Assembly (NCBI GenBank): GCA_027487815.1
Contig: JAIYCW010000072.1
Span: 62,001 to 126,000 of the forward strand
Direction: 5' to 3'
Origin: Burkholderiales bacterium
GTDB lineage: Bacteria; Pseudomonadota; Gammaproteobacteria; Burkholderiales; Burkholderiaceae_E
DNA length: 64,000 nt
The notes under the pieces are model-generated. The model worked only from the letters and a program-made list of their open reading frames with translations, did not search any database and was not told where the DNA came from. Position 1 is the first letter of the stretch. Each line of letters opens with the position of its first letter. The translations under genes were made by a program, and so were the position numbers. This document shows positions 24,686 through 33,364 of the stretch, one piece after another.

Positions 24686-25918
24686 ATGAAATCCTTATCC
24701 CTGCCCATTACTGAAGATTCGATTGAGCTGGTTCGCAAAGATCGCGCCCGTCTTGGCGCATTGCACAGCCTCGGGCTACTTGATGCGCCCGCCGAAGAGG
24801 ATTTTGATCGGTTAACTCGCCTGGCCGCCCGGACGCTCAAAGCACCGGTAGCCTTCATTTCCATGCTGGATACGGATCGCGATTTTTATCTCAGCCAGGT
24901 GGGCTTTGGCGAGGCAACTGCGCGCACTCGGGTCGCGATGGGACGTACCTTGTGCCACTTCTCTCTGGTTAATCGTCAAACCATGGCGATTTCTGACACC
25001 CGCCTTGATCCTCAGCTAAGCCACGTGCCTTCCGTAGCGCAAGGTCGGGTGAAGGCCTATCTCGGCGTGCCCCTGTTTTTGGGTGATGGTGCCATGGTGG
25101 GAAATTTTTGTGTGATCGATCCGGAGCCGCATGACTGGAGCGAAGAGGATATAGAAAGCATCCGTACATTCGCTGATTCTGTCGAACGTGAGTTACGCTT
25201 GCGCGAGGCTTTGCGCATAGCCCAGCACCACCTGGAGGCCGAACGACTCAGCATTCGGCAGCGCGAAGAAATGGTGGCGGTGTTTTCACATGATGTGCGA
25301 TCACCGCTCACAGTGATTCAGATGTGCGCCCATGTGCTGATTAGCGATAAGCCTGCAGAGATAAAAAGCGATGCTGGCCAGCGCATTCATCGCGCACTTG
25401 ATAGCGTAACGAGCCTGGTCAATGAGGTTCTTGATGCCGCACGCGATAACAGCACCGAAAGCTTTGCGCGCCTCGATTTGTGCGAACTGGTGGAGGACGC
25501 CTTCGAGATGTATGTGCCGATTGCTCAGCGTCATCAGCTCGGGCTGACGCTGTCTCAACCGGATGAGGCAATGGTGGTGCGCGGCGCGTATGGCGCTTTG
25601 CTGCGGGTGCTGACGAACTTGTTGGGCAATGCCGTCAAGTTCACACCCCAAGGGCAGATTAGCCTGAAGCTCGAAAAGCTTGAGCGGCAAGCGCGTATCA
25701 CACTAACGGATACCGGGATCGGCATGTCAGCCGAGCAGATGCGGCAGATGTATGAGCGCGGGTGGCAGGCGATCTCTCTTGATCAGCGTGGCTCTGGGCT
25801 GGGCCTGGGCATCGTGAGAGAGATTGTGCATGCGCATGGTGGTCGCATTGATGCGAGCAGTGTGCCGGGCGAAGGCAGCGAGTTTTCGGTCGTCCTGCCG
25901 CTCGATCAGGGCACCTGA
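24686..25918 (+). CDS. Soluble sensor histidine kinase with GAF domain
   Basis: A 410-residue kinase with no membrane segment. The N-terminal GAF domain (about 20-165) starts with LHSLGLLDAPAEEDFDRLTR, a form often seen in front of kinases and cyclases. A short coiled linker follows. The dimerisation/phosphoacceptor helix has FSHDVRSPLTVIQM (His near residue 202). The ATPase domain has NLLGNAVKFTPQG, DTGIGMS and GSGLGLGIVREI. All catalytic boxes are intact. No response regulator is directly adjacent; the one at 22803-23513 may be its partner. The ATG at 24686 is preferred to a TTG ten codons upstream. Confidence 0.9.
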   Translation: MKSLSLPITEDSIELVRKDRARLGALHSLGLLDAPAEEDFDRLTRLAARTLKAPVAFISMLDTDRDFYLSQVGFGEATARTRVAMGRTLCHFSLVNRQTMAISDTRLDPQLSHVPSVAQGRVKAYLGVPLFLGDGAMVGNFCVIDPEPHDWSEEDIESIRTFADSVERELRLREALRIAQHHLEAERLSIRQREEMVAVFSHDVRSPLTVIQMCAHVLISDKPAEIKSDAGQRIHRALDSVTSLVNEVLDAARDNSTESFARLDLCELVEDAFEMYVPIAQRHQLGLTLSQPDEAMVVRGAYGALLRVLTNLLGNAVKFTPQGQISLKLEKLERQARITLTDTGIGMSAEQMRQMYERGWQAISLDQRGSGLGLGIVREIVHAHGGRIDASSVPGEGSEFSVVLPLDQGT

Positions 25919-25924
25919 GTTTGC

Positions 25925-26734
25925 TTATACCGTTGCCGCTCTGAGCCAGGAATCCATGCGCTCAAACACTTGCGCTTTATCCGGTTCGTTCAATATCTCG
26001 TGATACATCGCCTCGAAGCAGTGCGCCTGAACCTTGTCATTGGCCGCTTGTGCGAAAGCGCGTGATCCGGCGGGTGACACAAGCATATCGGCTCCTGCAT
26101 ACAGCAAGAGAGTTGGCACTGCCCATTGACCGGCTTTGGCTAAAGTCTGCGGGCCATGCCGAACCATGAACTCCACCAAGCGCACCGCTACTTTGTCGTG
26201 TACCAGTGGATCGGTTTCGTAGGCTTTGATCACCGCTGGATCGTGAGAGACTCCTTCGAGCTTCAACCCGTTGGGAATGCGTAAGCCACCGGCCCAGGGG
26301 GCAAGAAAAGCGAGTAACACGCGCTGCATTGGATTTAGGCCGGGATCAAGCGCGGGTGAGCTGAGAATCAAGCCTTCCAGTGGTCGCATACTCACCGAGA
26401 CAAAGCGGGCGGCTACGGCGCCGCCCATGCTGTGACCCAGCATGATGAGGCGGGCACTGCGCTGCTCGGAGCGCACCCAATCCACAATCAGGCCCAGGTT
26501 CTCCAGATAATGCAATTCATGAAGCATTGCACCACGTGCCCCGGGTGACTGGCCATGACCAAAATGATCGAACCCAAATACGTCATAACCCAGGGCAGTG
26601 TAGTGCGCAGCGACATGTTCGTAGCGACCGCAGTGTTCACCCAGCCCATGCACAATCAGCAGGCTGCCCTGGGGCGCTGGCGATGGCGTGCGCCAAACGC
26701 GGGTGTAGAGATCATTGACAGCGGGATGATTCAT
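25925..26734 (-). CDS. Alpha/beta-hydrolase, monoacylglycerol lipase/lysophospholipase type
   Basis: A 269-residue cytoplasmic hydrolase of the monoacylglycerol lipase family. It has VHGLGEHCGRYEHVA at the oxyanion region, FDHFGHGQSPGARG, the nucleophile elbow GHSMGGAVAARF near residue 115, an acidic residue in LYAGADMLVSP, and the His in YHEILNE. Its start codon overlaps the stop codon of the RidA-like gene (ATGA), so the two are translated together. The natural ester is unknown. Confidence 0.88.
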   Translation of the reverse strand: MNHPAVNDLYTRVWRTPSPAPQGSLLIVHGLGEHCGRYEHVAAHYTALGYDVFGFDHFGHGQSPGARGAMLHELHYLENLGLIVDWVRSEQRSARLIMLGHSMGGAVAARFVSVSMRPLEGLILSSPALDPGLNPMQRVLLAFLAPWAGGLRIPNGLKLEGVSHDPAVIKAYETDPLVHDKVAVRLVEFMVRHGPQTLAKAGQWAVPTLLLYAGADMLVSPAGSRAFAQAANDKVQAHCFEAMYHEILNEPDKAQVFERMDSWLRAATV

Positions 26735-27237
26735 TTGCGTCTCTTGGGGCTGGCTTGGCTTGATTTGGCGGGCAGGTACATCGTGGCTTCGATCTCGATG
26801 AGCACTTCACGCGTGGGCATCAAGCCGCTGACTTCAACCACGGTCGATACCGGAGGTTCGCCTGGGAAAAACAGTTTGCGCACTTGGGCATAGCGGGGGA
26901 AGTGGTTGAGGTCGCGGAAATATTGAACAAGCTTGAATACATCACTCATCTGACCGCCAGCCGCTTGCACCGTATTTTGAATGCTGTTCAACACATACCA
27001 GCTTTGCGCGAGGATCGGGCCATCAATGGTGTCTGGCGAAAACTCGCCCGTGGCACCAATAAGAGCGCGCACATCTTCCGGGATATCGGCAAAGCCACGC
27101 ACGATCAGGCCCCGAGCCGGATCCACTGGAATGACGCCAGACAGAAAGACAAAATCGCCCACCCGTTTATAGGCCGAGTATCGCGCCAACGGAGCAGCAA
27201 TTGGAGCCGAAATTGGCAAAGGAGTTTTGGGGGCCAT
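26731..27237 (-). CDS. RidA (YjgF/UK114) family protein lacking the catalytic arginine
   Basis: A 168-residue trimeric-type Rid protein, longer than the usual 130 residues at both ends. The fold signature is present (VFLSGVIPVDP, QNTVQAAGGQMSDVFKLVQY, STVVEVSGL). In true RidA an Arg in the PxRSxVEV segment carries out imine hydrolysis; here the segment reads PPVSTVVEV, with Val at that place, so it probably belongs to another Rid subfamily with a different or unknown activity. It lies between the lipase and the quinone reductase genes, all on the minus strand. Confidence 0.88.
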   Translation of the reverse strand: MAPKTPLPISAPIAAPLARYSAYKRVGDFVFLSGVIPVDPARGLIVRGFADIPEDVRALIGATGEFSPDTIDGPILAQSWYVLNSIQNTVQAAGGQMSDVFKLVQYFRDLNHFPRYAQVRKLFFPGEPPVSTVVEVSGLMPTREVLIEIEATMYLPAKSSQASPKRRK

Positions 27238-27252
27238 GATGAATCCTTGAAT

Positions 27253-27849
27253 TTAATGCAACCGGCTGCAAACCTGTTCAACCCGCGCAAGATGCTTGCT
27301 GCGATCCTCAGGGGTGACGTTATTCATATTGTGAAGCTGCAGCCAGGTCGTTTTACAGCCCCGGGCGTACACCACTCGCAATGCCCGCATAAAAAGATTG
27401 CGCCCGGGATCCCGCACCAAGCGTAGCCACCACCACGGCGAGCCTGAAGTGGTGAGCCCCACAAAATGGCGGATGTTGTTCAGTGTGCCACGTGCACGAT
27501 CGCCTTTGTACCTGGGCACCGTGAATGTGACGCCTGGCAACCAGACCCTTTCGAGCCAGCCCTTGAGCATGGCTGGTGGCCCGTAATACCAGGTGGGATA
27601 GACCACGACCAAAGCCTCACAGGTGGTAAGCAGATCAACATGTTCTTTCACTAGCGCCACATTACTGGCCGGATCGGTAAGGTAGCGCTCCCGCTCTTGC
27701 GCGCTAAGCACTGGATCAAAGCCCATCGCATACAGGTCAAGCGTATGCACTTCATGACCACTGTGGGTAAAGCCAAGCCGTGCGGCATGGGCTACTGCGT
27801 GGGTAAAGCTGGTGGGCACCGGGTGGCATATCACCATGAGAATCTTCAT
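27253..27849 (-). CDS. NAD(P)H-dependent quinone reductase-like flavoprotein
   Basis: A 198-residue flavodoxin-fold protein of the NQO1/KefF family, likely an FMN- or FAD-dependent two-electron reductase of quinones. Visible marks are the opening KILMVICHPVPTSFTHAV, the loop VVVYPTWYYGPPAMLKGWLERV, and the glycine segment LTTSGSPWWW. The chosen ATG (27849) gives the normal family length. It is the last gene before the terminator of the ABC binding-protein gene and probably shares a transcript with the RidA-like and lipase genes downstream. Confidence 0.87.
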   Translation of the reverse strand: MKILMVICHPVPTSFTHAVAHAARLGFTHSGHEVHTLDLYAMGFDPVLSAQERERYLTDPASNVALVKEHVDLLTTCEALVVVYPTWYYGPPAMLKGWLERVWLPGVTFTVPRYKGDRARGTLNNIRHFVGLTTSGSPWWWLRLVRDPGRNLFMRALRVVYARGCKTTWLQLHNMNNVTPEDRSKHLARVEQVCSRLH

Positions 27850-27876
27850 AACCGAACATCTAGCAGTTTGTGTGCC

Positions 27877-27904
27877 AAAAAAAAGACTGCCGAAGCAGTC
27901 TTTT
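27877..27904 (-). terminator. Rho-independent terminator of the ABC binding-protein gene
   Basis: Read on the minus strand, GACTGC-TTCG-GCAGTC with flanking AAAA/TTTT forms a stem with a stable UUCG-type tetraloop, followed by eight T. It begins 21 bases after the stop codon of the binding-protein gene at 27926. Confidence 0.92.
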
Positions 27905-27925
27905 CGAGCTTTGACACTGTACCGA

Positions 27926-28966
27926 TTACTTGCCCAGCCGGCGCTTGGTTTCAAGCACCGCTGGCTTGTTTACGAACTGATCGGTAGCCACTTTGGTCAG
28001 GTCAATCTCGCCAGGTTTATAGAGCCCAGCTGCCACCATCTTGTCGTAGAAGGCCTTGACGCGGCCCATATCAAGTGCACCGATACCTTTGGTGAGTGCG
28101 TCACCTGAGTCGATGATATTCAGGCGCGTGAATACTTCGATTTCAGAATTGATCTTTTCATCGGTGATATCGGGGTTAGCCTTCTTGATCAGCTCCATCG
28201 CGCCCTTGCGATCACCATAAAGAAAGTTGTACCAGCCCACGATGGAGGCTTCCACGAACCGGCGCACGGTATCGGGCTTGTTGCGCACCATATCAACGCG
28301 GGTCTCCACCGTGGTGCTGTAGGTATTCCAGCCTTGATCAGCCAGCAGGAACACACGTGGGTTCGCCCCTTGCGAGCGGGCGTTACCGGGCTCTGAGCTG
28401 GCATAGCCCTGCTGCACAATCATTTTGTCTTGCAGGAACTGCGCAAGGTTGAAGGCATAAGGCCGCAGCTGCTCATCCTTGAAGCCATGCTCGCTCTTGA
28501 GCCATTGCCAAAAACTGAACTGTCCGTCTTTCGAGATCAAAATGGTCTTGGCATTCTTCAGATCAGCAAAATCCTTGTAGCTGCCTTCGTGAGCCATCAG
28601 AACCTGCGGATCGCGCTGATAAAACGCAGCCACCACAATGGTGGGGATGCCGTTCTTGACGTTATCAAAAGACAGCAGCAAGTTACCGGCCATCAGAAAG
28701 TCGAGCTTGCCTGCGGAGAGCAAGGGGCGGTTATTCACTTGAGGCCCGCCAGCCACAATTTCGACATCCAGGCCAAAGCGCTTATAGGTGCCATCGGCAA
28801 CCGCCTGGTAAAACCCGCCATGGCCGCCTTGAGCGCGCCAATTGGTGCCGAAAGTGACTTTTTCCTGAGCTTGCGCACCAGGTGCCAGGGCAACAAGCGA
28901 GACCATCGCAACGGATAGCCCAATCGACTGAACCAGGGATTGCCCCCAACGCTTCATCAGTTTCAC
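27926..28966 (-). CDS. ABC transporter substrate-binding protein, NMT1/THI5-like (NitT/TauT family)
   Basis: A 346-residue periplasmic binding protein with a Sec signal peptide (KLMKRWGQSLVQSIGL, ending near AQAQEK). The core has the NMT1 pattern: VTFGTNWRAQGGHGGFYQA, GLDVEIVAGGPQVNNRP and GKLDFLMAGN. Such proteins bind pyrimidines, amides, sulfonates or related compounds. AAGGAGGAA on the minus strand (28972-28980) sits five bases before a GTG at 28966, which I take as the start. The matching permease and ATPase genes are probably those at 38569-40279, about 10 kb away on the same strand; no permease adjoins. It ends at a strong terminator. Confidence 0.9.
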   Translation of the reverse strand: MKLMKRWGQSLVQSIGLSVAMVSLVALAPGAQAQEKVTFGTNWRAQGGHGGFYQAVADGTYKRFGLDVEIVAGGPQVNNRPLLSAGKLDFLMAGNLLLSFDNVKNGIPTIVVAAFYQRDPQVLMAHEGSYKDFADLKNAKTILISKDGQFSFWQWLKSEHGFKDEQLRPYAFNLAQFLQDKMIVQQGYASSEPGNARSQGANPRVFLLADQGWNTYSTTVETRVDMVRNKPDTVRRFVEASIVGWYNFLYGDRKGAMELIKKANPDITDEKINSEIEVFTRLNIIDSGDALTKGIGALDMGRVKAFYDKMVAAGLYKPGEIDLTKVATDQFVNKPAVLETKRRLGK

Positions 28967-29018
28967 AGTAGTTCCTCCTTGGATGGTAAGAAGAAACTTA
29001 GCACGAATTTTCGAGTAC

Positions 29019-30089
29019 TCATTGCCCGAGCGAAACGCCAAAGCTCAGGCGGGTTTGGCGCAGGTTATAGTCGATCAGGTTTTCGCCATAGCCGCTAAAG
29101 AGATGCACCCGGCCCCGCAAGTCGCCATAGAGCGGCCAGGAGTATTCGACCTGCCCCGAGCCATGTGATTGGGCGCCGCTGCGTAGAGAATGCCGCAAGG
29201 TGAAGCCAAAGGTTTGACGCTGGCCCAAATCACGCAACAGGCTCACATCCATGCGCCCTGCAAAATTGGCAATATCCGGATTATCGCCACCGCCGTCTTC
29301 AGGCAAGCGCCACCACGGGCGTGCCATGACTGACCACGGCCCATACTCCAGGCCAACCAACCCCATCACCCGATTCCAGCTGCGTGATTGCGGCAAGGGC
29401 CGGCCGTTGGACTGATGATTAATGGCCAGGCCAAGCATGCGCACCTGCAACCCGCCCCACTGAATCTCGGTGGGCAGGGTGAGCATGATTTCGGGCTCAT
29501 ACACTGTTTCGCGAAACGGGCGCGAAGCATCGCTGTTGAATATCTGCCAATAGGATTTTTGTGTGTAGCCCGCCCAAAGATGCATCGGGGTATCCAGCAC
29601 GCGATGCCATAGCTTGGTTTTGAAGCTGATCTGAAATACGGCTTCGGTGGGCTGAAGATTTAGGCCGGTACCCGCTACGCTTCGACCAGCCGCAGGCGAT
29701 GAGGGCAATGGATTGGTAGCGTCGGTTACGCTGATAGGAAAAAAATACAAGGGCTTATAGGGCAGCACCCGCAGCACCTGCTCGGATGCCGCCTCGCCAA
29801 GCTGCCATTGCCGCTCAAGATAAGTGAGCCTGCGCGCCAGCGAGGTGGGTGGACTATCGCGCACCTCTGCTGGCTGTAATAAGGGCGTTGGCGGCGCAGG
29901 CCCGGGAGTGGGAGCGGCAGCAGGTCGGAAACGCTGGTCGTAGCAACGCAGGCGTTGGGCGTCGTCTTGAATCGCTGCGCAAGCCATCTCAGTGGTCTGC
30001 GCCACGCTTTGTGTGCCCCATCCAGCTGCAAGGCTCAGGGCAATCGAGCGGGCCAAAGCATGAGCACCGCCTCTCGGGCTAAGGTGCAT
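29019..30089 (-). CDS. pldA: Outer-membrane phospholipase A
   Basis: A 356-residue outer-membrane beta-barrel lipase that hydrolyses misplaced phospholipids. A signal peptide covers about the first 30 residues (IALSLAAGWG to SVAQT). The catalytic motif is NHQSNG followed by SRSWNR: His and Ser in HQS, and the Asn of SWNR, as in E. coli OMPLA. Barrel strands alternate through the C-terminal two thirds and the last residues LSFGVSLGQ look like a barrel end. A proline-rich linker lies at about residues 55-75. The start lies 11 bases inside the end of the FAD-oxidoreductase gene, so the two are translationally linked. Confidence 0.92.
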   Translation of the reverse strand: MHLSPRGGAHALARSIALSLAAGWGTQSVAQTTEMACAAIQDDAQRLRCYDQRFRPAAAPTPGPAPPTPLLQPAEVRDSPPTSLARRLTYLERQWQLGEAASEQVLRVLPYKPLYFFPISVTDATNPLPSSPAAGRSVAGTGLNLQPTEAVFQISFKTKLWHRVLDTPMHLWAGYTQKSYWQIFNSDASRPFRETVYEPEIMLTLPTEIQWGGLQVRMLGLAINHQSNGRPLPQSRSWNRVMGLVGLEYGPWSVMARPWWRLPEDGGGDNPDIANFAGRMDVSLLRDLGQRQTFGFTLRHSLRSGAQSHGSGQVEYSWPLYGDLRGRVHLFSGYGENLIDYNLRQTRLSFGVSLGQ

Positions 30090-31428
30090 TCCAGCCTCGG
30101 GTCTTGCCCGGATTCATCAGACCTCGCGGGTCGGCCAGGCGCTTGAAATCGATCTGGGCATGGTCAATTTGCTTCATCCCGCCATCTTCAATCGTGTAGA
30201 CATGAGGATCAAACACCATACACCCGTCGGCTTCAAACTCGGCGATGATCTCATAGAGCCTCACACGATCGAAGTACTGCACAAGCGGCAGGGCGAACAC
30301 GACATAGCCGCCAAATTGCTGGCTGAACTCATGATGCATGAAGAGCTCGTCGCCATAGCGCGCCATCTGCTTTTCAACCAGTTGCGGATCAAAAGGCATC
30401 GGATAGGCGATCTGCAAATAGGTGTAGGTGCGGTCGACTTTAAGCGCCATGAGGGTCGTGTGGTTATAGGCACACTCATAGGCGGGAGGCAGGCCAAGTG
30501 CATGCAGCTCAGCATCGTCGGCGCAAAGTGAAACCGCGCCGCCATGCGCAACACCGAGCGCTTCATAGTCTGCTTTCACCGCTGGGTTAACCATTGCAAA
30601 CATGGCATGTTTTCCTCGCGGAAACCGATCGCCAAACACCTCATAGAATTGGGCGAAGCGCTCGTCCACCGAGGTGAGCAAAAACAGATCCATCTCAGGC
30701 TTGGAACACGCCACCCCAAAGGCTGTGCACTGAGCATACGAGTCAAACAGCATGATGTGGTGCAGCCAGGCCACTGCGGGTGCGAGCGCCACTTCAAGCT
30801 CGGTGATGATGCCGTTGGTGCCAAAAGCGTGATGCACTTTCTGGATATCAGCATCGCGCAGCTCAATGACTCGCGGCTGCGCTTCTACGGTAACAACCCG
30901 GATAAGTGACACATTGCCAGTGTCTTTTAATATGCCGTGGCGAATCGAGCCCACGCCTGCATAGCCGCCTGAAATAAATCCGCCAATCGTGGCGATATCG
31001 CGAGTTGAGGGATACATCAGGAGTGCCTGGCCGGTGGCTTTCACTGCTCGCTCAAGCGCGCTGATCAGGATGCCAGCCTCGCAGCGTACTTTGCCCGGTT
31101 CAATCTCGATCACCCGGTTCAGGCCGGTGATATCCAGAATTACACCGCCTTCAAGTGGAACGCATTGACCATAGTTGCCGGTGCCGCCGCCGCGAATGGT
31201 GAGCGGCACGCTGTGTTTGGCCACAGCTGCGGCCACCCGCATGACTTCGGCTTCGGTGCGTGGCCGCACGATGAGTTCACCACGCTTATCGCCGAGTTGC
31301 TCATCGAGAATCGGGCTATACCAAAAATAGTCACGCGATTCGGCAGCCAGCGCGGCCGGGTCGGTCGTGGGTTGCAGATCAGAAAGCTCAGCCAATAGAG
31401 CTTGCAAGGTTTCGGGGGTGGTAGCCAT
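30079..31428 (-). CDS. FAD-linked oxidoreductase (GlcD/VAO type)
   Basis: A 449-residue flavoprotein. The FAD-binding PCMH domain is at about residues 40-215, with IRGGGTGNYGQCVPLEGGVI, LDITGLNRVIEIEPG and GGFISGGYAGVGSIRHG. The C-terminal part would bind the substrate and resembles D-lactate/glycolate dehydrogenase-type enzymes, though motifs there are weak. The start at MATTPETLQ gives the usual length. The gene follows the amidohydrolase gene by 22 bases and overlaps pldA. With the amidohydrolase and the ABC transporter it may form a catabolic set. The substrate is unknown. Confidence 0.88.
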   Translation of the reverse strand: MATTPETLQALLAELSDLQPTTDPAALAAESRDYFWYSPILDEQLGDKRGELIVRPRTEAEVMRVAAAVAKHSVPLTIRGGGTGNYGQCVPLEGGVILDITGLNRVIEIEPGKVRCEAGILISALERAVKATGQALLMYPSTRDIATIGGFISGGYAGVGSIRHGILKDTGNVSLIRVVTVEAQPRVIELRDADIQKVHHAFGTNGIITELEVALAPAVAWLHHIMLFDSYAQCTAFGVACSKPEMDLFLLTSVDERFAQFYEVFGDRFPRGKHAMFAMVNPAVKADYEALGVAHGGAVSLCADDAELHALGLPPAYECAYNHTTLMALKVDRTYTYLQIAYPMPFDPQLVEKQMARYGDELFMHHEFSQQFGGYVVFALPLVQYFDRVRLYEIIAEFEADGCMVFDPHVYTIEDGGMKQIDHAQIDFKRLADPRGLMNPGKTRGWNAP

Positions 31429-31450
31429 AAGCGTTGTATTTCGTGTTGGG

Positions 31451-32521
31451 TCAGGCTGATAGAGGATGGGGCCGCGAGCGAACCACCCGCATGGGCACAC
31501 GCCTGCTGAGCGCATCATCGATATCGGCTGCATCGAGTTCGATAAAGTCGGTCGCAATCAAAAGCGCCGGGTCGGGTAGCCCCATCAGCTTGGCCGGAAT
31601 GGTGCTTATGCTATCGAGCCAGTCGCTCGCAGGATCGAATTGAAGTGCAAGTGCGGCTGCCTCAAACACCGCAAGCAAGTTGTAGTCACCATAGGGATAA
31701 AACGGATCGCGGCAGTTATCGCTCGCAATCGCCACAGACACCCCGGCTGCGCGCGCCTCATGCACTGGCGCGATGCCACGCAAGCGCGCCGTGCGCACAG
31801 GAGCATTAGCCGCTTGCTGAAACGGACGATCCTGCAAGTAAAGGTTGGTGGTGGGCAAACTGATGATGCCCACGTCGAGCTCACTTGCCTTGTTCAAAAG
31901 ATCTGTCACCAAGTGTTCATCACGGTAGCTTAGGGCGCACACATGACTGCACACCACACGGCCTTGCATTTCAAAACGCTCAACCAGATTCAACGCGAGA
32001 TCAAATCCAAGCAGATGATCTCCGATGCCTTCATCACAATGCAGATCAATACGGCATCCTGCTTCAGCGGCCACCTGAAACAAGGTGAACATGCGCTGCT
32101 CCAGCTCGGGCTGGGCATGAATGAATGCGCCGATCACATCGCCGGTTTGGGCTATGCTCCTGGCCATTGTTTGTGCCCAGTTCACATCATCGAAAAGCTC
32201 GGGGAACTGCAGGCTCACAAGTTGAAGGTCTACATGCCCGCGCCACTGATCGCGCAGCTCCTTGAGCACCGCCCAGGCGATCGGCTCCTTGTGAGTTGTC
32301 CAATCAACATGAGTGCGCATTGCGCAAGTGCCGTGGCTCCAGGCACGCTCCAACGCGAGGCTTGCGCGCCGCTGGATATCTTCAGCACTCCAGAGTTTGG
32401 CATCAGCGACGCAGCGCTCAATCGAAGCATGCAGGCCCCCGGTTATGCGGCCGGTGCGTTCGATGGTGAAGGTTTTGTCGAGATGCACATGGGCATCAAC
32501 CAATAAGGGCAATCGGATCAT
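31451..32521 (-). CDS. Amidohydrolase, cytosine deaminase (CodA/AtzC)-like, short N-terminus
   Basis: A 356-residue metal-dependent hydrolase. Metal ligands appear as DAHVHLDK (residues 9-16), DLHCDE, CSHVCAL and the Asp in ASDNCRDPFYPYGD, all typical of the cytosine deaminase/N-isopropylammelide hydrolase branch. The protein begins only nine residues before the HxH motif, so the N-terminal half of the beta-sandwich domain normally present is missing. The frame stays open upstream into the neighbouring gene, but I see no good start there. It probably removes an amino group from, or opens, a cyclic amide or pyrimidine. Confidence 0.85.
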   Translation of the reverse strand: MIRLPLLVDAHVHLDKTFTIERTGRITGGLHASIERCVADAKLWSAEDIQRRASLALERAWSHGTCAMRTHVDWTTHKEPIAWAVLKELRDQWRGHVDLQLVSLQFPELFDDVNWAQTMARSIAQTGDVIGAFIHAQPELEQRMFTLFQVAAEAGCRIDLHCDEGIGDHLLGFDLALNLVERFEMQGRVVCSHVCALSYRDEHLVTDLLNKASELDVGIISLPTTNLYLQDRPFQQAANAPVRTARLRGIAPVHEARAAGVSVAIASDNCRDPFYPYGDYNLLAVFEAAALALQFDPASDWLDSISTIPAKLMGLPDPALLIATDFIELDAADIDDALSRRVPMRVVRSRPHPLSA

Positions 32522-32583
32522 GACCGCAAGGATGCCAGAAGCCCGGTTGCATTGAGGTTGCGACCGCTTGGGGGGCTCGGTCT

Positions 32584-33351
32584 CTAGGGCGCTTGCCAGT
32601 GCATGGTGGTGTGATCAAAACCTTGAGCGAGAGTCGGTTTAATGATCTCGAAGAAGGGCGAAACATCGAAATCACGGGGCACATAAAGGCTGTGATGCCG
32701 CACGTGATAAATCTCCTCCACACACCCGGGGCATAATGGGTCGGCACCTGCGCGCCGTTCCAGCATCGGCAAAATGGGGTAACTCACATGTTCGAATGCC
32801 TGAGCAATCAGTGTTGAGCAAATTGCGCGGGTCGGGTCACCGCTGCCGAGTTTCAACATGCGCCTGCGCCAGGGCAGGGGAACAGGAGGTGTCGGAATGA
32901 GAAAACGGGCCAGATCAAAGATATGGCGCAAGTCATAGCGGTTGCCCAGACGCTCGATGGCAAAGCGTGCCACTTGATCGGCCTGGGCACTGGATAAACT
33001 CACCGGCCGGCAAATGCGCACGTGTTGGGTTGCGAAGAAGCTCATCGGGACAACCCGAACCCCGTCTTGCATATCGGCTTCGATAAAGCAGCCGCCAGAA
33101 TCCTCGGCATTACTGTTGGCAGGGCGCGGGCAAAGGTCGCCGACATAGAGCGCGGCATGCGACCAGGTGGACTGGGTGAGATATTTGATGGCTGTGCTGA
33201 CCCGGCTGTGTCCCTCGACAAGCAGCACATCGCCTATTTTCAGGCTGGCTTGGAGATGACCTGCGGCGGGTGCCACCGAAAGCGAGTGGACATGGCGAGG
33301 TGCCGCGATGAACTGCGCCAAGCGATGCCCAATAATCGCACGAAGGCCCAT
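32584..33351 (-). CDS. YiiX-like permuted papain-fold (NlpC/P60 superfamily) protein
   Basis: A 255-residue protein of the permuted NlpC/P60 group (YiiX/LRAT-like). The first half carries the catalytic His in TWSHAALYVG, after the opening GDVLLVEGHSRVSTAIKYLT; the catalytic Cys is in TRAICSTLIAQAF (about residue 185). These enzymes act on amide or acyl bonds in peptidoglycan, lipids or proteins. The first 25 residues are amphipathic with no clear signal peptide. The gene lies 13 bases after the OlsB-like acyltransferase gene on the same strand, and the pair is divergent from a six-gene envelope operon. The target bond is unknown. Confidence 0.82.
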   Translation of the reverse strand: MGLRAIIGHRLAQFIAAPRHVHSLSVAPAAGHLQASLKIGDVLLVEGHSRVSTAIKYLTQSTWSHAALYVGDLCPRPANSNAEDSGGCFIEADMQDGVRVVPMSFFATQHVRICRPVSLSSAQADQVARFAIERLGNRYDLRHIFDLARFLIPTPPVPLPWRRRMLKLGSGDPTRAICSTLIAQAFEHVSYPILPMLERRAGADPLCPGCVEEIYHVRHHSLYVPRDFDVSPFFEIIKPTLAQGFDHTTMHWQAP

Positions 33352-33364
33352 CAGTGCCTGCCTT

